Part shown: piece by piece, positions 27,397 through 38,901 of the stretch
How the letters are laid out: each line of letters begins with the position of its first letter
Position numbering within the stretch: the stretch's first letter is position 1
The notes under the pieces: generated by a model
The model's input: the letters and a program-made list of their open reading frames with translations, nothing else
Databases searched by the model: none
Told to the model about the DNA's origin: nothing
From: Tipula vernalis
Taxonomy: Eukaryota > Arthropoda > Insecta > Diptera > Tipulidae
Length of the DNA stretch: 64,000 nt
Reading direction: 5' to 3'
Assembly (NCBI GenBank): GCA_958295665.1
Contig: OY282560.1
Location: 141,290,091 to 141,354,090 of the forward strand
Made by a program: the position numbers and the translations under genes

Positions 27397-27448
27397 GTGG
27401 TTTGGATCCTTCACATGACCAGACAATAGGCTGTTTCCGGGATTTGAA

Positions 27449-27525
27449 ATTTTATGTTATGTGATGTTATTTTTGTTTTTTCAGGAAGCGAGGAAAGCAA
27501 ATAACATAACATAGATTTTATGTTA
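27449..27525. repeat. 66-bp insertion flanked by 11-bp direct repeats
   Basis: ATTTTATGTTA occurs at 27449-27459 and again at 27515-27525, and the DNA between carries an inverted pair (TATGTTATGTGATGTTATTT against AAATAACATAACATA). The block interrupts the Harbinger nuclease between its HDQTI and ARFDQN segments, so it arrived after the gene was intact. Confidence 0.55.
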
Positions 27526-27761
27526 CCGGAATACGGGCCAATATTTACTTTTTCACAAATAAATGCTCGATTTGACCAAAACGAATTCAGCAGTATGCTG
27601 TTGATTGGTGATTGTGGTTATGGATGCAAACCTTATTTATTAACGCCTTACAGAAACCCTGGAAATGTAAGTCAGGAAAGCTATAATCATGCCCTATCGT
27701 CAACTATAAAAAATGTCATATAAATTCATAATACATACGAGTATTTACAATACATACATAA

Positions 27762-27917
27762 TTAAAGTTTTTCAATTTTTTTCTTGTACAATTCCACCTT
27801 AATGGCGTTAAGTTTTATTCGGGACTGAAGTGTTTCTATTTGAGCCTCTCTTAATTTCTTTTCACCTTCGCACTCTGTTTTTATCGCGGACATCAAGAAA
27901 AATAGTTGCCAATTATT
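27762..27917 (-). pseudogene. C-terminal tail of Harbinger second protein (MADF/Myb-type partner)
   Basis: A 51-codon minus-strand segment ends at a TAA (27762-27764) and reads GEKKLREAQIETLQSRIKLN then KVELYKKKIEKL. This coiled-coil, Lys/Glu-rich tail resembles the end of the Myb/MADF DNA-binding partner encoded by PIF/Harbinger elements. It faces the nuclease gene tail to tail, 38 bp from its end, the usual convergent arrangement. Upstream coding (the DNA-binding domain) is not recognisable, so the gene is truncated. Family assignment is inferred from position plus composition. Confidence 0.55.
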
Positions 27918-29830
27918 TTAATAGACCGGAAAGTGTGGGATACTCTTCCAAAAAATTTCTACAGAGAAAATGCAATTACTTCAAATAGAGATTTAAATTG
28001 TCCATTTAGTACGCTATTTCTCAGCTAATTTTTTAAAACTGTTTAAACAGTTGTAAACTGAGAAAAAAATTCGTTTTGAATGGTAAGGAATTATTAAATC
28101 AAAGTAGCTCAATTTTTTTCAATTTTATTCGTAATAAGTGTGATTAAGTAAATAAAAGTAAAACAAGCTGTACTTCGAAGAAATTTACTTTCGAGGGTTG
28201 CTCAATTATTGTGTGTAAAACATTTATTGAGGTTAAACGACCTTTGATTTGAATTTGGTTAACCACTATGATTACCTATTTAGCAGCCTAATTTTAGAGG
28301 CTAAAATTAATTACTCAGTTTCCAAAATTTTTAAAAAAATTATGAAATCTTTAGCTTAATTAGTTTTGTTAAAATCAAAGTTGAGCACAAAATTAATTGT
28401 CTTGATCAATTTTTAGGTTATGTATTAAAATTAAACCACGGAGCAACCATCGAAATAACTCGTTTTATTGGATGGTAACCAAATTCATGATGTTGCTCAA
28501 AATTATGAAGGAGGTCGCACGCAAAATATTTTGCTCAGTTAGTACTGCATTCAATTTTTTTTTATAAGCAGCTTAAACGGAAATCTGCAATGTTCGAAGT
28601 ACGTAACACCAAACCGTTGAAAATGTAAAATCGTCTATTCATATCACTTTAATTTAAAGTTGATTTATTTTAAACTGCTGGTAATTTAGAGCAAGTAACT
28701 TAGTAATGCATTTTTTACAGGTTGCTTATTTTATAAATATGTTGTTCAATTTTATATTTTGATATCTTCTATACCAAACAAAATTCTATTTTTACTAAGA
28801 AATTTTTAATAATTACAAATATGTAGCTTATGTAGTTGCTAGCTGCTTAATTTTCTATTGAATATTAAACTGGTTAAAGCTATGTTAAGAGCTTTTTAAC
28901 TTAACTTTTAAGAAAGAAAAGAAGAAATTTTAAGATTTTTGACATCCGCATTAATAAAAAGAATAATATAGAACACGATAAGGATGACCAAGACACGGTC
29001 ATTACGTCTAAACTAGATTATCAAACCAAACAACTATTTTCAATGTAAACTTTAGTTTAATCAGTTTTGCAATTAATATTTCTATTAAACAGCTTATTTG
29101 ACCACATAACCTGGGCTTTCAAAATTATATTATTCTCCAAAATCTTGATTAGGTAGCGCGGTCGTATTGCGCATTTATCATCTTTTTGACTGATCTGAAC
29201 ATCGATTTTTAATGGGGTATTAAATCAGTAGCTCAATTTTTGAAATTAAAAATTCGTGACTTTTACATATACAGTGCGACAGTTTGGTTAAATTCTGTAG
29301 ATAGACTATGTATGTTCAGCTCTTCTTTTGACTGAATTCTATTTCTCTGTTTGCTTCCAATGGTCCTACCATAAACAGGTCATTTCGGGTTTTGAGCTCA
29401 TTCCAAATGGATTAATTTTATTAACGAGGTAATCTCTTTATTTCTTCTAATGGCGAATATTTATTTTCGAAGTTTTAACGGCGATGGTCAATAATAGTTG
29501 CCTGTTCTTTAAAATTTGTTAACAATAATGCCGAAGTCGCTACAGCTTTTGGTGTTTGAAGTTATCTTCAGCAGTTTAAGAACATTTTATAGATCGACGG
29601 CATTGCTCAATATTCGTTTATCCTCATTTCGTATATTTTCAGCTCGCGAAGTGCTATTTTTACTAAGGAACCGTTGCAACGTACTCTCTAAAGTACTCTA
29701 GCGGATATGGCTAACTAACATAATATTCAGTTCTTTACGCTCTATCTAACTCTATAACGTGCCTTTATTGTTTTAAGCGTTGATTAATTCCATGAAGTTA
29801 AAAGTTGCACGGTGGACTCTTGAAATTGGA
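27918..29830. other. Interior of Harbinger element, no recognisable coding
   Basis: Should have held the rest of the second gene but shows none. A 9-bp-stem hairpin TAATTTTAG-AGG-CTAAAATTA lies at 28290. GGTTGCTC (28196) and GAGCAACC (28442) plus GAATTTGGTTA (28251) and its complement (28480) suggest a further small inverted-repeat insertion. Confidence 0.35.
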
Positions 29831-29937
29831 ATTTGCGTTCCCGGGAAATATTCACGACATTCCGGGGAAACGGGAATGCTTTTAGTTTCTTAAATTCCCG
29901 GGAATTCTCGGGACGCAAACCCTAATCGCGAACACTG
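29831..29937. mobile_element. hAT-like terminal segment nested in Harbinger
   Basis: The minus strand from 29937 starts CAGTGTTCGCGATTAGGGTTTG then GTCCCGAGAATTCCCGGGAA; CAGTGTTC at the tip is a common hAT terminus. TTTGCGTTCCCGGGAA at about 29831 is an inverted match to TTTGCGTCCCGAGAATTCCCGGG, giving a compact fold-back of about 107 bp. No 8-bp target duplication was confirmed. Confidence 0.45.
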
Positions 29938-30454
29938 CATTGGGTATTAGATGTGACGTTTCCATTTTTTTTTTTTTTTTTTAGAAATTGAATCGGTCAT
30001 TTTGCATTCAATTATAGATTTACGCTTCTCCACTTATTCCACTAAAAGGAGTCTATCCTTTTAATTTATATTTTTCAATCTGTAAAATAATAACATTGAA
30101 ACAATGCTTGCGCAATGTTAAACAAAACTCACGTGCACCGCTCGCTTTCCATTTTATTTTTGCTTGCTCAGGAATGCTACAAATCATGATATTATATTGA
30201 CAACAAATAGAAAACAAAAAATATTGAGAAGAAAAACAAACAAACAAATTGACAAATCTCCCAGCAAGCAGATATTAATTCGAAAATCAGTATCGAATAT
30301 CGCCAATTTTAGCTACTTTTAAAATTAGGAGACAAAAAATCCACGGATTTATCCAAGTTTAAAATTACCAAAAGTAATCCCGGCTAAATCAGTGGATTTT
30401 CGAAAACTGTGAATTAATCCGCCGATTTAGCCTAGTTTAAAAATACGGGCTTTA

Positions 30455-33400
30455 AAGTATTAAGAACGCTCCGCTTATTCCCGAAAAACGCGAACCGAAT
30501 GAAATTCAATTTATTTAAGAAATAGTAAATGTTTTATGTTTTTATTACTATTACGTTAATAAAATAAAGTTTAGAAATCATGATAATTTCCACCTTGAGA
30601 TTTTTAGGATTTTTCCATTTTGGAGTCCCCTAAATTCAAAAAATTCATTTTCGAAGTGTTGTTTGTCGACCAGTCGGTCTGCCTTTCCATGTCCTCTTCA
30701 TAGCCCAGGTACTTTAACTAATCGTACTAAAACTTCAGATTCAAGTTTTTTTCAAAAAATTTGGAGGTCGTTGTAAATTTTTGTGAAAATTGACCGAAAG
30801 GAAGTGGCAGTTTCCGTAGACCAAAAATTTTATATTATAAATACCTCAAAAATAGTTAAAAAAAAAACTATTAAATACAAAATTTTTGAAATTTTTTCCC
30901 CGCTCGTAAATGAAAGTTGCATTTTTTGATTTTATTGTTAGACGAATTCAGTAGGCGCAAAATAGGAAAAGGCACGTTTAAAAAGAACCTGAATGCTTAA
31001 AATAAAGGGCAAATAAATCAGTAACTATTTAGTAGTCAGTATAACCAATTAGAACAGCTACGCTAAAGTGAAAACATTCGAATTTTGTTTGATAGTTTCT
31101 TTGAATTTTTTCAGATTTCCATTTAAATTGTGAAAGCTTCATGAATTTTGGTTTTAGAAATTTTCCGATTTTAATTAAAGAAATATTTATAATCCTTAGA
31201 GAATCTAAAGAAGATTGGGGGTAAATGTCAGTAGAATTCCCGAGTTAAACCTAATCTTTAATTCAATTTCGACATTGAACGTAAATTTGTTAACTTTAAC
31301 ACCAATCTTGTATTCAATCGTAGTCGAACGATAAATATTTAATTGAAATCATCGACTAGATTCAATAAATTTATTTAAAGAATTTAATGTTGAATTGTCT
31401 GTTTTGCTGCTGTTTGTTTGCAAAACAAATGTTATCTTGAAATAAATAATCAAGAAATGTCACTATAAGCATAACTAAACAATAATCTTCCTTTTTATAC
31501 AAAATAAAATTACATTAAATTATAATTTTATTATATTGACAATCGATAAAATAAATTTAACAATAAACTGCATACTTTAATTAAATAATTTTTTATTTTT
31601 ATATTTTGAATAAATCTTCTTAGACTAAAAACTATTAGTTTTATCAACACAAATAAACAATTAGATTTATTTTATAAAAATTTTCTTTGGATACAAAAAC
31701 AGCACGACATAAACTTTATCTACGATTTTCTTAAAAAATAAAAATTTGAAATATTCTGTATTTATTTAGGAATAAATAGATACCAAAAATAAATAAAGTT
31801 TTTATAGTAAATTTGTTTAGTTCTTGCACTCTCTGTAAGTGACTGTTTTTCTTCTTGGAAAATAGAATTAAGACATAAAAATTTATTTGTATGTGCAAAC
31901 ATACAATTTTTATTTATTGTTTATTTTTCAAAATAAGTTGAAAACTCAATTACATTAAATGTGAAGTGTTATATTTAGTACCATTACAACTGTATATTTT
32001 ATTGTACTCGTATTCATACATAGTAGCACCGCAAAAAAACTTTATTTCGAAAATGTGGACAGTTGTTAATTTTGGTAGTTTTGCCAATTTGGGTATTCAA
32101 ACCAAAAATCTCCAACGTGCGGGATGCAGAAAATTTATCGTGTCTAATTTAAAGTTATAAAATAAATTTATTATAAACATTTGGTAAGATGTGTATCGAT
32201 CGAAAAAACGACACACCCTAATCAAAATAAGGATTAACCAAATTCGCTCACCTTTAAATTTCTTATAAGGATACAGACAATCTACGAGTATCTAACCAAA
32301 TTACATAAGCATAATCGAAATGTAACATAATCCATGTATGTATGTACATACATAAAATATATAGAATATAATGTAGATTTATTTGGAATTTAATGGTTTT
32401 GATTTTGTGGTATTTTTATTATCATATACACAAAAGAGCCTACATACATTATAATAATAGCAATAATTATAAAATAAATTCCACAATATGTATATGATAA
32501 AAACGAAATATTTTCTTAGGTGTCATCATAAATTATTTGTAACGATCAATTTTTCGATAATGTTTTATGTAATTCGAGGTTGTTACTCTAATTTTTGTTT
32601 AATTATGTTTATGATGAGGTATTCACTCGTATCCTCCACGTACTACTACTTTTGAGGGTAAAGTAACTTTTTATACGTGGAAAATTTTTAAATGATAGCC
32701 CTAAACAGCATATAAGCCACATACGAGGTACATCATCTTTAAAATGTGTTTTGAAGTGCTTTGTGGTAAAACTGTATGATAACAAATTCTAGAAATAAAT
32801 GTCCGGAATATCATTAAAATTTTCTAATCTAATCGATGCAAATATTTCTTTTTAAAGTCACGTAGAGTGGTGGCATTATTTTGTATACTGGAAAATATGA
32901 AAATGTATTTTTTCCCGAATTTTTTGGCTAACTACCGATTCCTCAAACAAACACAACGGTTTAAATAAATTTGTTTGAAAAACCAAATAAAGCCATTAAC
33001 GCAATCAATTGCTAAATTAGTAGTTAGTCTTGAAACACATTATAAAACGAAAAAAACTTTGTATTTTTATCTGGAAGGGATCTTGCCAAGCTTCTAAAAA
33101 TTTATTAGGTTTGGCCTATATACAAATTTCATTGCAATATTCGTATTATGGAAAATTAAACAAATTTCTAAGAAATGCAAGCCTTGCATTGCGTCCCATA
33201 TAATGGTCTCATTGTCTTAACCAGCATTTGCATTAAAATTTATTTTTTATGAAACTATTGAACATTTTGAAGCAAAATGCTCAAATTAAAGAATTATACC
33301 GAGATTAAATTTTTAAATATCTCAGGAATTATTAACTTTTACAGCAATTTATATTAATGAAGTTCCGACTTAGGAACGCTTTTTAAAGTATTTTGTGTCT

Positions 33401-34249
33401 GTAAAATCCGTTAAAACAAAGGATAAAAATTGTAGGAAAATAAGGCATCATTCAAAAACAGGATTAATAAATATGTATCAAATAAATGCCACAAAATAAA
33501 ATTTTGCTTGTAAAAAAAGACGCTCATGAAGTTCACCCAAATTTCTGCCGACAACGCTGCTAAAAATTCTGCTCATATGTTTCCAGCACAAAAAATTTTG
33601 TTTAGTTCTTGAGTAATCCGAATTAGAAAAACTTAATAACTAAACATTTTTTTTAGTTATCGAGCGGGATGTCTTCGGAAACGATTATTATGTTCCAAAA
33701 AGATTTTACCTTATGCGGTCGGATTCTTACCCCAAGGCCAGAATCACAGTTGCCTTCGTTCATTCGTTCTGGATTTTGTTTTAATCAATCCTATTCATTT
33801 AAAACGATGTTACTGTTCGTTCGTGTTCCTATCGTGGTTTGATTGATTTAAAACCTCGGAGAAAAAAATACACCCTATGGTAAAAATGCCTCCTGAAAAT
33901 AATTTTTTTGCATTTATACAATTTGTAACTTCCACCGATTGAATATACCTCATGATTTTAAAAATTTCATGGTAATTATGGGGCAGCCAGCGAGTCATTA
34001 ACAACTATTCAAAGTCCAGGACAAACTCAACACGGAAAAATTGGAACACGTTTATCACGAAATGTTTACAATATTTTAATCAAATCAATTAATTATGAAC
34101 TGGTTACGAAATATTTTCACTAAATTATTAGTTAATGAATAAATGTATGTTTCAAAGGAAGATTACGAAGAGCAAAATATACCAATGTACAACATTTTCG
34201 TGCTTCAATAGAGGTACATAGTATTATTCATAGGCAAAAAAATCTTTTG
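30455..34249. other. AT-rich stretch, no supported gene
   Basis: No recognisable gene. A pair of related 36-bp units (each with AATCTT..ATTCAAT....GAACG) lies at about 31246-31330. ATGTATGTATGTACATACATA near 32334 is a simple palindromic repeat. Confidence 0.4.
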
Positions 34250-34330
34250 AATCCCGCTCCAATCGGGATTCGAAACTTACATCTTCCGATCCAAATGCCT
34301 CAGCTTTGACCACTGTGCCGTTTGGTCGAT
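34250..34330 (-). repeat. tRNA-like segment, probable SINE head or tRNA relic
   Basis: The minus strand reads GGCACAGTGGTCAAAGCTGAGG (box A-like), then GGATCGGAAGATG and AGTTTCGAATCCC (box B-like), spaced as in a tRNA. The anticodon arm can pair CATTT with AGATG but has an 8-nt loop, and the T arm does not pair in the standard register, so it is not a functional tRNA. Right after box B, GAATCCCG-CTCCAAT-CGGGATTC gives a perfect 8-bp stem. A tRNA-derived SINE promoter region is the likely source. Confidence 0.5.
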
Positions 34331-35400
34331 CAAATTTTATCTTGAGTTTTTCATTTAGCTGTTGTGACGTATAATATGTGATTAATGCTCAATCTAAAAC
34401 AAGGCGAGGGCTGATTCGTCCGTTCTTGTGTAACGAAACATGACTTAATAAAATAAATTTGACGGGTGTATGGCTTGATTTAGTTTTTAAAATCGGAGCC
34501 GTTTTGTAGAGCAAGCGGGGCCGTAAATGTTCACAAGCATTAGAAAATTAGCAGAAGTTCAGCATTATTCTCATACAGAAAATTCCTTATAGAAAACATT
34601 AAGATACATTTTTTGAGAATACAAGAAAGTCATCAACTAAACCGACCTTAGTCGACTAAGTATTGTCAGCCTCAGTTTATCGTCCATTTCCGCATTTGCA
34701 TTAGCATTCAGCAGTGCTAGCAATAAAAATATACAAGTGAAAGACTCATTCGCTGCCAGATCCTCATTATTCAGGTACATATTCAGTTATGACTATTTCC
34801 TAGAGTTTGACGTATCAACACTGACATTTTCAACCTTTCTGAATTATTTTATATATTTTATTATTAAATAGCCGTAAGCATGATTATGTGTAGCTAAAAT
34901 TTCTCGGAAGCACCATTGACACTTAGCATTAAATGTGCTTGCTGGCTACTATGCTATTGGAATTAAATTCGATTGAAGAAGCATCAAAATACATCTTATT
35001 TGTAACCAATAGTTCGTCGAATTGGTCTGTTGTGTTTATTAAAAAAAACCGGCTATTAACGGAAACTAGTTCTATAGAACAGTTCTTTTGGGTGCTGCCT
35101 CTATAGAAAACGTTCTATATTCTGCCACATTGACTAACCGAAAATCACTGAAAGCATCTCAATTCATGTTCCAGGTAGGTGGCTTCGCTTTCATTGATTT
35201 TTGGACCATTACAACTTATCTAAAGACAGCTACGAGAAAAGGTTGAAGACTTACCTTCTAAATTTTAAAAATTTTGGTTTTTGTTTCACTGTTAGTGTTA
35301 AATTCAATTCTTTAAAATTTTAGTTATGTATTTATACTAAATCAATTTCTTAAATAAAATAAAATTAATTTTGAGTATGCAGTTAATTAAATTTGGAGTC
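34331..35400. other. AT-rich stretch, no supported gene
   Basis: Nothing recognised; CTAGTTCTATAGAACAG (35067) is a small palindrome. Minus-strand AGAAGGTAAGTC at about 35255 matches a 5' splice-site consensus but has no supporting exon. Confidence 0.35.
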
Positions 35401-35440
35401 TAGATTTGAGCTCTGGTTACTGTAGAAGATTGAATTAAAT

Positions 35441-35759
35441 ATTATTTCACAAACTCTGACTAGTGTCCACTCTCTTTGGAATCACAAAACATAATAATAA
35501 ATAATAATATCTCTTGTAACTTTTACTCATCGTCGTCAGTACTTCAGTAGCGTAGTCAACAATACAGTCGATAATACAGATACTACAGATAATACAGATA
35601 CTACATCTCTTCCTTCTTTTACTCTTATTTTTTTTTAAATTATTATTATTCGAATCCATTTTAATTCTACTTAACTAAAACATCAACTTAAATAGTTTTC
35701 CATTAAACTTTAAACTCAATAATCTAGTAAAAACTAAATCAACAAAATAATATTTCACA
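35441..35759 (-). mobile_element. Putative 3' LTR of the gypsy element (lower bound uncertain)
   Basis: On the minus strand the integrase gene is followed by a purine-rich AGTTTAGGGAG and then TGTGAAATATTATTTTG, a good polypurine tract/LTR start at 35759. The LTR includes short tandem repeats of a CTGTAGTAT/CTGTATTAT type (35565-35605). Its far end is not defined; a second TGTGAAATAATATT occurs at about 35440-35455. No matching 5' LTR lies beyond gag. Confidence 0.5.
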
Positions 35760-35763
35760 CTCC

Positions 35764-37001
35764 CTAAACTTCGAAACGCTTTGGTTTAACGATTTTCCGT
35801 TTTAGACGGCTCGGTTCATCCTCTTTCATTTCTTCTGGTTCCAAAATTGTATCAAATCTATTTAAGACATCCGCTGGTCCAAGAGACGGAACCCGTTTTA
35901 AATGAGTAACTTTTCGACGGTAAGTTTTCCCATCTGTTGATTCGACTAGTACCTCTGAACCACTTTGCTCCACAACAGTAAAAGCGTCCGACCCAAATTC
36001 AGAGGTTAACTTGTTATGTTTTACCATTTCATTCACCAAAACAGTATCTCCGACCTTAACTGCATTTGCCTTTGCTGCGCGACGTTTGTCAATATATATC
36101 TTCCCTTTTTCTTTCATTTCTTTGTCCTTTTCAATCACTTCTTCATCTGCCTCCATTGGCATTCCCCTTTGCGGTAGTTTGTCGCGCATGATCCGGCCCC
36201 CAAACATTAATTCTGCAGGCGATTTACCTGTCGTTGGATGTTTTGTTGATCGATAACACAATAAATAGTCCAATAACGCATTTTTTTCAATTTTCCCCTA
36301 ATTGTTGTTTTTTCAAAGATCGATTTTGACGTTCAACTTCTCCGTTCATTTGCGGCCACCAAACCGAGTAAATATGATTCTTCAAACGATTTATTGTTTC
36401 CTTTGCATCTATTTTGGTCATTATTTCGACTTCTTTATAACGACTGTAGTAATCAACGACTACTAGTAAATAATGTCCGGAAAGCAAAGGCCCCATAAAA
36501 TCAATGGCTACATCCTGCCAAGACTGAGTTGGCAATTCCTTCCGTTTTATTGGTTCTGGTGGATCCGGTCTCGATGTAATTAAACAGGAACGGCAACTTT
36601 TTACTGATTTTTCTTGGTCTTCATCAATTTTAGGCCACCAAACCTTAGGCCGTATACGTTTTTTTCATCACAGTACATCCCGGGTGCCCGATGTGTGCCA
36701 ATTCTAACGTTCTAGTACGCAACGACCTGGGGATCACAATTATTTTGCCTCGTAATAGAATATTTCCCGAAAAGCATAGTTCATTTTCAAATATTTTATA
36801 GATTTGTGTATCTTTAGTCCACGTACCAGAATCTAATCCAATATTAACATTTTGTACATCAACATCTCTTCTCGATTCTTGGTTAATTTCTATTAATTTA
36901 ATCGCGACTGGCCTAACCGCTTCCACTAACTCATTTATGTAACATTCAGATTCTTCATCGAATGGGTCCGGTTGACCAATTGGCGTATATAACCGTGACA
37001 A
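35764..37001 (-). pseudogene. Ty3/gypsy integrase, internally deleted
   Basis: Segments of one integrase appear in three frames. 37001-36645 gives the linker and an H-H part of the zinc-binding motif (LAHIGHPGC), with VWWPKID and CRSC in a shifted frame just beyond, completing HHCC. 36535-36287 gives WQDVAIDFMGPL (first catalytic Asp) and YLLVVVDYYSRYKEV, then jumps directly to WWPQMNGEVERQNRSL (the Glu block). The second-Asp segment expected between them is deleted. 36273-35764 gives LLCYRSTKHPTTGKSPAELMFG and a C-terminal SH3/GPY-like region with VKVGDTVLV and a basic tail. It cannot be active. Confidence 0.88.
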
Positions 37002-37029
37002 AGGATCCGCGATATTATATTTTACAGGT

Positions 37030-37400
37030 TTTTAAATTACAGTATACTGATACGACTGTAGTCGCATTACCCATCGTTCAATTCGTGCACAAGGTCTCGA
37101 ACTTGTACCAAAAATTATTTCTAATGGTTTATGATCGGCAATTAGATCAAATTCCTTTCTGCATACATAAAAATGAAATTTCTCGACCGCTCAAACTAAG
37201 GCCAGTGCCTCCTTTTCTGTCTGGCAATAACGCTGTTCTGGTTTGGTCAAACTTTTACTGGCATACGATGTTATTTTCGGTTGTCCATCACAAATTTGGA
37301 TTAAAACAGCTCCAAGCCCTACCGGACTGGCATCCGCTATTATTTGAGTTCTATTTTCAACATTGTAATACCCCAGGACAGTCTCTCTTGATAATCATGA
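37030..37400 (-). pseudogene. Ty3/gypsy RNase H region
   Basis: In minus-strand translation this interval gives TQIIADASPVGLGAVLIQ (first catalytic Asp), then ITSYASKSLT, an E-ALALV segment and FDLIADHKPLEIIF (third Asp block), the normal order of a gypsy RNase H. It is in a different frame from the RT segment upstream and from the linker downstream. A plus-strand ORF over this interval is only its antisense shadow. Confidence 0.8.
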
Positions 37401-37402
37401 TT

Positions 37403-38140
37403 TTAATTCATCAAACGATTCCTGCTGCTTCGGGCCCCAAATGAATTGAGTTTCCTCAATTCAAATGTTACCGTCGCTAAATCAGGGATAAATCGTCCCA
37501 CATAGTTAACCAACCCTAAGAAACTACGACCTTCATCCGCATTCAGCGGTGACCTAAATTGCTTGATTGCATGAACTATATTATCATGTGTTTGTCTTAT
37601 TCCATCACCGGACAATTCATGTCCCAAAAATACAATTTTACTGACACCAAATACACATTTACTCTTGTTTAATGTTACGCCCCATTTTTCTAATGTATCA
37701 AGGACTTTGTTTAATAATTTGTATAATATCATCAATAAAATTCTTACAACCGTCACAACCCGCCAAAATTTGTTCCGTTAACTTTTGGAATATTTCAGGA
37801 GCGCACGAAATTCCAAACATCAACCGGATGTATCTGAATAAACCTTTGTTGGTAATAAATGTGGTGAGGTGTCGTGACTGTTCTAATATTTCCCCTTGAT
37901 GAAATGCATTACTAATATCGAGTTTCGAGAATATCTTTCCATTTGTCAAATGCGGTAAAAAGTCTTCAATCACCGGTAGCGGGTGATTCTATCTTTTAAT
38001 TGATTTGTTAACACGTCTCATGTCAATACAAATTCTTACCTGGCCATTTCCTTTTGGTACCGCGACCATTGGTGAGATCCATGTTGGTGCACCTTTCACC
38101 GGTTCAATTACTTCTAGTGCCATTAATTCATAATTTTCTT
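37403..38140 (-). pseudogene. Ty3/gypsy reverse transcriptase
   Basis: Reading down: APTWISPMVAVPKGNGQVRI and DMRRVNK (38100-38010), then after a stop FSKLDISNAFHQGEI (motif A Asp), LFRYIRLMFGISCAPEIFQ (motif B) and NFIDDIIQI (motif C, FIDD in place of the commoner YxDD). The thumb follows in the next frame (WGVTLNKSKCVFG, FLGHELSGDGI, SFLGLVNYVGRFIP). A stop separates RVNK from the HPLPVIED segment and a frameshift follows motif C. Upstream at 38192-38239 a 16-bp unit GGTCTACTTTACAGAC is duplicated. Confidence 0.9.
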
Positions 38141-38323
38141 TGATACCGCTTGTTCAATAGAAACTGGAATTCTGCGGTAAGGCTGTGCAACTGGTCTACT
38201 TTACAGACATTACAGAGTATGGTCTACTTTACAGACTATCATATTAAAATGATAAATTAATGATTGTAAAATCAAGCCAGAAAATAACTGATTTTACTGA
38301 TTCATCAATGGGCATATCAATAA

Positions 38324-38821
38324 TTATCCCTTCAATTTTACCCAGGGCCGTGTTTGTTCAATACTGGTTACATCAACTTCTGATCCCATTTTTAAAACCT
38401 GTAATAGTTTTGCCGTAAATAAACCCAATAATGGTTTACCCATATTTTTAACGACATAGAACTTTGCTATTGTTCTGTTTTTACCAATGATTATTTCCGC
38501 TTCAATAACACCAATAGCTTCCAATGAATATCCACCATAAGCCTTAAAACTTTTATCCGGTAATTTGACCATGTTGACAATCTTAATCTTCTTCTGTTTC
38601 AACATCTCCCAACTATTTTGATCAACAATGTTTTGCTTTGATCTAGAATCAATTATCATGTTCAGTTTAACCCCGCCTAAAACACAACCAATTTCATTTC
38701 CATCCGGACCATCGATACAGAATATATAGTCCGGTTCGTTGTCTTGCACATTTTGGACCGTTTCAATCTCATTAGACCGATCATCGTTGTTTCCGGAATT
38801 CCAGAATCTTTTTGAATGCAT
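38324..38821 (-). pseudogene. Ty3/gypsy aspartic protease, active-site changed
   Basis: A 165-codon frame contains a retropepsin-like core: GCVLGGVKLNMIIDSRSKQNIVD, then MLKQKKIKI, YSLEAIGVIEAEIIIG, TIAKFYVV and PLLGLFTAKLL. The catalytic triad position reads DSR where retropepsins have DSG or DTG, so the Gly is lost by substitution. The order relative to gag and RT is normal. Confidence 0.82.
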
Positions 38822-38901
38822 TCCACGACTGTTTTCATTATCTGGGAATGGACGTTTACCGAAATTATTTCATTTGTTACCACGACAATCACTTCGTCCG
38901 A

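Larger units (their letters stand above)
26709..27723 (+). pseudogene. HARBI1-like (PIF/Harbinger) transposase pseudogene
   Basis: The 5' ORF probably starts at ATG 26766 with an acidic Ser-rich leader (ENSESSSSSSESGESDYE), then EEFRRRLRFSKEGVQFL and ILLCLRYYATGSFQ, and a helix-turn-helix-like GDLLGASQSAAGNIIHRV. After a stop at 27183 the nuclease core continues: IGCIDGHIP (first catalytic Asp), then INTQAICDADGKFLDIVAR, a GS-HDQTI block, and [20 protein letters not shown] (second Asp, 27595-27660). The protein stops at 27721, before the V-E-N block carrying the third acidic residue, so it is 3'-truncated. Breaks include a short duplication (CATATACCAAT, 27222 and 27238), a frameshift, an apparent 61-bp intron and a 66-bp insertion. 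Confidence 0.9.
26461..30451. mobile_element. PIF/Harbinger DNA transposon, 3.99 kb, TTA target duplication
   Basis: The left terminus GGCCCGTATTTTTAAA (26461) and the right terminus, whose reverse complement is AGCCCGTATTTTTAAA (ending 30451), are each flanked by TTA (26458-26460 and 30452-30454), the 3-bp target typical of Harbinger. Pairing continues inward with TAAATCGGCG-ATT and AATCCACTGATT, giving long subterminal inverted repeats. Inside are a plus-strand HARBI1-like nuclease pseudogene and the tail of a convergent minus-strand gene. Harbinger elements classically encode exactly such a pair. The right half appears to have lost most of the second gene and acquired a nested hAT-like end. 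Confidence 0.88.

Noticed and set aside
36962..37444. 160-codon plus-strand ORF
   Set aside because: Antisense to the gypsy RNase H and linker, which translate into recognised blocks on the minus strand.
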